Source of the DNA: Mariniphaga sp964624645
GTDB taxonomy: Bacteria > Bacteroidota > Bacteroidia > Bacteroidales > Prolixibacteraceae
NCBI GenBank assembly: GCA_964624645.1
Contig: CAZVAD010000045.1
Location: 1 to 20,317 of the forward strand
DNA length: 20,317 nucleotides
Direction of reading: 5' to 3'
Shown one piece after another: positions 15,706-20,317 of this stretch. Numbering within the stretch: position 1 is the stretch's first letter; each line of letters starts with the position of its first letter. The notes under the pieces are model-generated. The model did no database searches and was not told where the DNA came from. It saw only the letters and a list, made by a program, of their open reading frames with translations. Both the position numbers and the translations under genes were made by a program.

Positions 15706-16131
15706 ATGAAAAAATTACTCAACAGGACATTACAGACTTCAAATAACGATATTGGCTTGTTACTGCTCCGTTCAGCCGCCCTTCCGCTTCTGGTATTTCA
15801 CGGATGGCCGAAACTCATGCAGTTTTTTTCCGGCGAACCCATCGCTTTTATGAGCGTGATGGGAATGAGCGCTGCCCTTTCGCTGTCTTTGGCAATGTTT
15901 GCCGAGTTCGTTTGTTCCCTGCTGGTTCTCCTTGGCCTTTTCACCCGCCTTGCCACCATACCAATAATATTCACCATGCTGACCATCATCCTTCACGTAC
16001 ATGCAAATGATCCGTTTATGCGAAAAGAGCTGCCGCTGATGTATGCCATCATTTTCACTTTTCTGCTGAAAACCGGCGCCGGAAGATATTCCATTGACCG
16101 GATTATCTCAAACAGAATAAACAAAAAATAA
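15706..16131 (+). CDS. DoxX family membrane protein
   Basis: A small integral membrane protein, 141 residues, with four hydrophobic segments (about 17-33, 50-77, 83-98 and 108-121). DoxX features include LLLLRSAALPLLVFHGWPKL near the first helix, AEFVCSLLVLLGLFTRLA in the middle, and a final KELPLMYAIIFTFLLKTGAGRYSID. The family is linked to thiosulfate:quinone oxidoreductase subunits and redox stress, but most members have no defined reaction, and none is claimed here. The start at ATG 15706 follows GGAA. TATCTTGC (15654-15661) is a possible -7 box with one mismatch. The gene sits alone and converges on the propeller lipoprotein with a 37-base gap. Confidence 0.85.
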   Translation: MKKLLNRTLQTSNNDIGLLLLRSAALPLLVFHGWPKLMQFFSGEPIAFMSVMGMSAALSLSLAMFAEFVCSLLVLLGLFTRLATIPIIFTMLTIILHVHANDPFMRKELPLMYAIIFTFLLKTGAGRYSIDRIISNRINKK

Positions 16132-16168
16132 CCGGAAAATCCGTTCCCTATGTCGCAGGGCTTCCCTG

Positions 16169-17092
16169 TTACTCCTTCGGATAGTAGAGCCACACGATAT
16201 CGTGCATGGTATAAAGCAGATTCCGGCCATTGTAACTGACCAGAATGGGACTTGAGTGGTCACCCTCCACCATCGGGTTCCCGGGAAATTTTTCCCAGTG
16301 GATTAAATCCTCCGACACCGCCACATTGGAAGTCCAGATGGATTTTTTTTCCGTTTTGACACCAAGCGGAATGGAATTTCCGTGGTAATACATGTAGTAC
16401 CGCTCCTTGTGCCTGACAATCTGATTGGCGGCCACTGCGCCAAAATCGTATTCCCCGGGTCCGGGTTTCAAAACCGGTTCATCCTGAACGTTTGTCCATG
16501 TGAGTTTATCCTCCGACTTTGCCAGCCAGATTGCATCGTCATTGCGTTCATAAAACAGGAGCCATTGCCCGTTTTCAATCCATACCACCGGCGTTCCATA
16601 AGGCCCGGCTATTGTATCGCCGCGGGTTGTGATTATCGTCAGGTCTCCCTCTTCGTTCCAGTGAATTCCGTCGGAGGAAGTCAGCAGATGTGCAATGTCG
16701 TCTTCGCCTTCGGCAAACAGATAATAAATGTCCTTTTCTTTAATTACAAATACATCTTCCGTCCATTTTGAATCAAAAACAGGTTTATCGCTGTAGCGTT
16801 CCCAGTGAATTCCGTCGGCTGAAGTGGCATATCCCAGGTATTTCGTATCCTCGCTGCCGCCCTTATACCCCGAATACCACATTTTGAAAATCCCATCTTC
16901 ATGCAGGATATATCCGCGCTCCCGGATTTTGGCATCCCAGGTACCCGATCCGGTTCCGCTGAATACGGGATTATTGTTATAAGGTTCAAAACTCACCATC
17001 TCCGGCGGAAATTTTTCAGAATCCTTTTTCTGATTCTGGCTACATGCCATTGTAAAAAGCAATACAGGAATTAAAAAATGTAACGAACGCAT
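16169..17092 (-). CDS. Beta-propeller glycosidase-like lipoprotein (GH43/GH32-clan fold)
   Basis: A 307-residue predicted lipoprotein: hydrophobic signal with FTMAC and C17 as the lipid cysteine (the lipobox is slightly atypical). The mature part is a run of propeller-blade units marked by repeated 'S-x-D-x-x-x-W' turns: SADGIHW (91-97), SSDGIHW (139-145), KSEDKLTW (192-199) and VSEDLIHW (259-266). Blade strands such as YYLFAEG, WLLFYER and YYMYYHG accompany them. This layout is that of five-bladed propeller glycosidases and related proteins. Acidic residues that could be catalytic (D53, D113, E182) are present, but I cannot assign them. It is divergent from the Memo-AMMECR1 gene. TAATTTTG (17126-17133) and TATTTTTG (17134-17141) are two adjacent -7 candidates on its strand. 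The substrate is unknown. Confidence 0.75.
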   Translation of the reverse strand: MRSLHFLIPVLLFTMACSQNQKKDSEKFPPEMVSFEPYNNNPVFSGTGSGTWDAKIRERGYILHEDGIFKMWYSGYKGGSEDTKYLGYATSADGIHWERYSDKPVFDSKWTEDVFVIKEKDIYYLFAEGEDDIAHLLTSSDGIHWNEEGDLTIITTRGDTIAGPYGTPVVWIENGQWLLFYERNDDAIWLAKSEDKLTWTNVQDEPVLKPGPGEYDFGAVAANQIVRHKERYYMYYHGNSIPLGVKTEKKSIWTSNVAVSEDLIHWEKFPGNPMVEGDHSSPILVSYNGRNLLYTMHDIVWLYYPKE

Positions 17093-17125
17093 ACGTTAAA
17101 ACAGTTTAAATGATTAAATAAAAGT

Positions 17126-17141
17126 CAAAATTACAAAAATA
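17126..17141 (-). promoter_or_regulatory. Two adjacent -7 box candidates for the propeller lipoprotein
   Basis: On the minus strand TATTTTTG (17134-17141) is followed directly by TAATTTTG (17126-17133). Both match TAnnTTTG and lie 33-41 bases before the ATG. No convincing -33 element was seen in the G-rich sequence upstream. Confidence 0.4.
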
Positions 17142-17239
17142 ACCGCGTAAAGCCCCGGTTTCCGGGATTATGATTTCTGCTTTCAAAATGCTATATTTGT
17201 TAGAAAACAATTTCAACTCCGGTAAATACTTTGAGATCA

Positions 17240-18643
17240 ATGTTTGATAACAGAATGCCCCGGTTTGCCGGCAAATTTTATCCGGGCAGCCCGGCTGAAT
17301 TGCAGGAAGAGCTGAAAGCTCTTTTTGATGCCGTTTCAGAAAAAACTCCGGATAAAATGCCGCGGGCGATTATTTCGCCCCACGCCGGCTACATGTTCAG
17401 CGGAAAAGTTGCCGCAGCTGCATTCAGCCGGATTCCTGAAAACGCCACTTTCAGCAAAGTATTTGTCCTTGCATCCAGCCATCGTTACTCTTTTGGCGGA
17501 GCTGCCGTTTTTGGTTCCGGAAATTATGTGACCCCACTTGGCGAAGTGGAAACGGATAAGGAAATTGCTTCGGTGCTTGTCCGTTCACACGATGTTTTCA
17601 GGTACCATCCCGGTGCACACGAATATGAGCATAGTTTAGAGGTGCAACTTCCCTTTCTGCAGTACAGATTGGGAAAAAATTTCCAGTTGGTTCCCATTAT
17701 TTTGGGAACTGACCATCCCGGCGATTGCAAAAAGATTGCAGAAGCCCTGATGCCCTGGTTTCTGCCCGAAAATCTTTTTGTAATCAGTACTGACTTTTCC
17801 CATTATCCGGCTTATGACGATGCTGTGAATATTGATTTACGCACTGCCGACGCCATTTGCAGCAACAATCCAGAGGAATTGCTCCGGGTTATTGATGAAA
17901 ACAAAAGAAAGAAAACAGAGAATCTGCGCACTTCGCTTTGCGGCTGGACGTCGATGCTCACCCTGCTCTACCTGACAGAAAATCAAAATATTGAATTTGA
18001 GAAGATTAAATACAGCAATTCGGGCGATGCCGAACCATACGGCGATAAAGAAGAGGTAGTGGGTTATTGGGCGCTGGCCGCCTATGAAAAAAACTTGCTG
18101 TTTTCAATCCCGCAGGCTGTGCGGGACGAATTACTGGAAAAAGGGAAAAATGCCATTGAAAATTTTTTAAAAACCGGTGAAGCCGGCTTTTCACAGGCAT
18201 CAAATTCTTCAGAAATTCTGAAAAACCATCCGGGGATTTTTGTGAGTGTTTATATCGGGGATGAATTGCGCGGCTGTGTCGGCAATCTGGAAAGCAAAAA
18301 AACACTGGACAAGCAGGTGCAGCAACTGGCGGTTTCGGCGGTGCAGGACAGCCGTTTTAAAAACCCCAAAATTGAAGAGTTGCATCAGTTGAGCCTTGAA
18401 ATTTCAATACTTTCTCCTTTCAGAAGAATTTATTCTGCAGATGAAATAATAGTGGGAAAACATGGGATTTTCATTAAAAAGGATTTCAATTCGGGAATTT
18501 TTTTGCCACATGTTGCCAAAAGAAATGAATGGAGCCGCGAACAATTTTTGGGCTATTGCTCCCGCGACAAAGCCGGCCTCGGGTGGAACGGCTGGAAATC
18601 GGCAGAACTGTATGTTTTTGAAACCTTTGTATTCAGAGGCTGA
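17240..18643 (+). CDS. Memo-AMMECR1 fusion (AmmeMemoRadiSam system proteins B and A)
   Basis: A cytoplasmic two-domain protein of 467 residues. The N-terminal Memo domain (about 5-285) has SPHAGYMFSGK with H48, ASSHRYSF with H81, HEYEHSLEVQLPF with H131, STDFSHY (183-189) and CGW with C234. H48, H81 and C234 line up with the metal-binding H49, H81 and C244 of human MEMO1. The C-terminal AMMECR1 domain (about 290-467) has the hallmark LRGCVGNL (343-350). The two domains and a radical SAM protein define the AmmeMemoRadiSam family set, whose reaction is not established; the radical SAM gene is not in this window. The frame opens with a TTG at 17231, but ATG 17240 is preferred. TATATTTG (17192-17199) is a possible -7 box. 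The 3' end overlaps recO by 11 bases, tail to tail. Confidence 0.95.
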   Translation: MFDNRMPRFAGKFYPGSPAELQEELKALFDAVSEKTPDKMPRAIISPHAGYMFSGKVAAAAFSRIPENATFSKVFVLASSHRYSFGGAAVFGSGNYVTPLGEVETDKEIASVLVRSHDVFRYHPGAHEYEHSLEVQLPFLQYRLGKNFQLVPIILGTDHPGDCKKIAEALMPWFLPENLFVISTDFSHYPAYDDAVNIDLRTADAICSNNPEELLRVIDENKRKKTENLRTSLCGWTSMLTLLYLTENQNIEFEKIKYSNSGDAEPYGDKEEVVGYWALAAYEKNLLFSIPQAVRDELLEKGKNAIENFLKTGEAGFSQASNSSEILKNHPGIFVSVYIGDELRGCVGNLESKKTLDKQVQQLAVSAVQDSRFKNPKIEELHQLSLEISILSPFRRIYSADEIIVGKHGIFIKKDFNSGIFLPHVAKRNEWSREQFLGYCSRDKAGLGWNGWKSAELYVFETFVFRG

Positions 18644-19358
18644 ACACCTCATTCAGCACTTTCAGCGATTTTATCTCTCCCAGATGTTCAAAATGCAGCT
18701 GGTAATATTCCACCAGTCCCGTAGTTAACGCTGCCCGCAGTGCTCTGGAGATTCTCACTTTTTTAAGATCCTGAAGTTTTAACCCGGCCAGGCTGCACAG
18801 CACATCCGTGGCCTCATGGTTCAGGAAAAACGGATGCGGAGGTTCTTCCGGCGCCACCATCCCTTTACGCATATCAAAAATTCCATGTGCACCGGCTTTT
18901 TGGGTGGCGGGCAAAAATCCCAGATATTCCGTGAGATGAAACAGAAACCACAGGTGAAAATTGACAAGATCGTCAGCCAAATCAAAAAACAGCAGGGAAT
19001 TTTGAATGAAGGCAAACAGTTCGGGCGAGCTTTCCTCCTCGCGAAGCGTTTTGCCCAAAATTTCAGCAAGAAACAGTGCCTGTGAAGATTTTGCCACATC
19101 ATAAGGAATGTTCTGATAAACAGGATGATTGCGGATTTCTTTGATCCGCTGCACTTCACGCGTATCTTTTTGATAAAAAACCAGTTCGACTAAAAAAAGT
19201 GGCTGCAAAATTCCGGCTTTACTTTTCGACCTTTTCCCGCGCGAAACATTCATAATGAATGCTTTCCGTCCGAAATCCTTCGTATAGATGTTTACAATAA
19301 CCGAGTTTTCGCCGTATCTGATATGGTGCAGGATAATTCCCTGAGTGGAAGCCAGCAT
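18633..19358 (-). CDS. recO: DNA repair protein RecO
   Basis: A recombination mediator that helps load RecA on SSB-coated DNA with RecR in gap repair, 241 residues. The N-terminal OB-fold (about 1-80) begins with TQGIILHHIRYGENSVIVNIYT. The helical C-terminal domain includes LFHLTEYLGFLP (140-151) and ends in LGEIKSLKVLNEVF, typical of Bacteroidota RecO. The four-cysteine zinc element of some RecO proteins is absent. It starts two bases after the stop of the porZ-like gene, so the two are cotranscribed. It overlaps the fusion gene by 11 bases in convergent orientation. Confidence 0.93.
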   Translation of the reverse strand: MLASTQGIILHHIRYGENSVIVNIYTKDFGRKAFIMNVSRGKRSKSKAGILQPLFLVELVFYQKDTREVQRIKEIRNHPVYQNIPYDVAKSSQALFLAEILGKTLREEESSPELFAFIQNSLLFFDLADDLVNFHLWFLFHLTEYLGFLPATQKAGAHGIFDMRKGMVAPEEPPHPFFLNHEATDVLCSLAGLKLQDLKKVRISRALRAALTTGLVEYYQLHFEHLGEIKSLKVLNEVFSL

Positions 19359-19360
19359 TT

Positions 19361-20317
19361 TCAGTGAATAAACAGGATTTTCTCAATGTGCGTTTCCTCT
19401 CCGTTTCTATCCGTACAAAATACCAGATATACTCCGGTTCTCACACGATTTCCGCTTAAGTTCGTGCCGTTCCACACGACCTGTCCGCCAAGCGAAGTAC
19501 CCTGATAAACCAGATTTCCGGTGATGTCGGTGATTTTCACGTCGGTATCTTCAACCAATCCGGCTATGGTAACCGGCCCGTCCCAGGTTTCGCGCACCGG
19601 ATTCGGATAGACATAAACATCAGAAAAGGCCTTTTCGGCAGCCACCGCATCGCCCTGATAGGAGATGATTCCGGCATAGGTTCCAATGAACACTTCTCCC
19701 GTTTTCTCATGGATTGCCAGAGAAGTGATATTGTCGGAAATCAGCGGGCTATTGTCGGTTGTGAAGTGCAGAATCTCCTTTTCGCCGTTCCCGGAAACCA
19801 AATAAACTCCGGAATTGCTTGTCCCTAACCATTTACGGTTTGCTCCGTCAACAGCTATTGCCGTCACGGTTTCAGTGCCCAACAGCCGGTGATAAATCCC
19901 GTCCTGCAAATCCAGCCCGGGCTGAACGGCATAAAAGTTTTCACTTTCCCAGATGCGCTCCGGGTTGGAATAAACCGCCACGCCTTTGGTTGTGCCAATC
20001 CAGATGGCGCCCTTCAGGTCTTCGGCAATGGATAGAATATCGTTCATCCGGTTAAATTCCTCATGCACTCCGTTGTTGAAATAGGAAGTGACCAGCAGCC
20101 GTTTTTTTTGTTTCCCGGTTTTATCCACCACATAGGCGTCATTTCCGCGGGGAAGAACAATCCATTTGTCGTCATTTTGGGTAATCAGAACATCGCCAAC
20201 CTTATAGTTATTTGCTGCCTGGGGCAGGGTAATGGTTTCCCATTTCTTGTCGGGCGTGAGCTTCAGCAGATTTTCTGCCACATGGGAATTGGTGAGCCAC
20301 AGATTGCCTTCGGAATC
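19361..20317 (-). CDS. porZ: PorZ-like type IX secretion system protein, C-terminal part (cut by the right edge)
   Basis: The 3' part of a larger gene; the frame stays open to the window edge (about 318 codons visible), and an internal GTG near 20281 is not a real start. The visible part has two-component-regulator-like propeller repeats (DSEGNLWLTN at the edge, DLKGAIWIGTTKGVAVY, GANRKWLGTSNSGVYLV, KTGEVFIGTYAGIISY). These are followed by a C-terminal sandwich domain beginning VYVYPNPV. That domain contains VKITDITGNLVYQG, VVWNG and GVYLV and has the form of a T9SS sorting domain. PorZ in Porphyromonas gingivalis is built the same way and acts in the outer-membrane complex that matures T9SS cargo. 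Adjacency to recO supports PorZ, but a generic T9SS cargo propeller remains possible without the N-terminal half. Confidence 0.75.
   Translation of the reverse strand, partial: DSEGNLWLTNSHVAENLLKLTPDKKWETITLPQAANNYKVGDVLITQNDDKWIVLPRGNDAYVVDKTGKQKKRLLVTSYFNNGVHEEFNRMNDILSIAEDLKGAIWIGTTKGVAVYSNPERIWESENFYAVQPGLDLQDGIYHRLLGTETVTAIAVDGANRKWLGTSNSGVYLVSGNGEKEILHFTTDNSPLISDNITSLAIHEKTGEVFIGTYAGIISYQGDAVAAEKAFSDVYVYPNPVRETWDGPVTIAGLVEDTDVKITDITGNLVYQGTSLGGQVVWNGTNLSGNRVRTGVYLVFCTDRNGEETHIEKILFIH

Noticed and set aside
20281..20317. GTG at 20281 as the start of a 306-residue protein
   Set aside because: The frame stays open to the window edge and reads DSEGNLWLTN, a propeller repeat, so the gene is cut by the edge and does not start here.

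Overview
The window looks like chromosomal DNA of a Bacteroidota bacterium, probably class Bacteroidia. This rests on several things: TAnnTTTG-type promoter boxes, starts that mostly lack a Shine-Dalgarno sequence, a C-terminal PorZ-like type IX secretion protein next to recO, an exported glycan-processing repertoire (GH2, DUF1080, Tat-exported Gfo/Idh/MocA oxidoreductases, a beta-propeller glycosidase-like lipoprotein), and an acpP-fabF-rnc order. No rRNA, tRNA, CRISPR array or insertion sequence was seen. The genus assignment is open.

Left part (1-4471): the 5' part of a GH2 beta-galactosidase-like gene leaves the left edge on the minus strand. It is divergent from a lone rtcB RNA ligase. 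After a 330-base gap comes an exported pair on the plus strand: a Tat/lipoprotein Gfo/Idh/MocA oxidoreductase and a Sec-exported DUF1080 protein (3-keto-disaccharide hydrolase family). They fit the oxidise-then-cleave route of glycoside breakdown.

Minus-strand housekeeping block (4490-8435), in transcription order: acpP, fabF, rnc, a tandem-duplicated LAB_N membrane protein, and a CDF zinc-type efflux protein that appears to have its own near-leaderless promoter. purN is divergent from acpP. It is followed by a histidine kinase/response regulator pair that overlap by 62 nt and have candidate operator repeats upstream. lepA (EF-4) converges on the regulator gene.

13427-15705: a gene-poor stretch with a plus-directed terminator that no recognised gene accounts for (a 53-codon ORF or a small RNA could), a strong terminator for a second Tat-exported Gfo/Idh/MocA oxidoreductase, and a decayed 5' remnant of an umuD-like gene just before a DoxX membrane protein.

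Right part (15706-20317): doxX, a convergent five-bladed beta-propeller lipoprotein, a divergent Memo-AMMECR1 fusion gene, recO (its end overlaps the fusion gene by 11 nt), and the 3' part of a porZ-like gene immediately upstream of recO. The most interesting points are the umuD relic, the orphan terminator transcript, the exported Gfo/Idh-DUF1080 pair, the Memo-AMMECR1 fusion without its radical SAM partner, and the coding overlap in the two-component system. I did not find a clear, wholly new multi-gene system.
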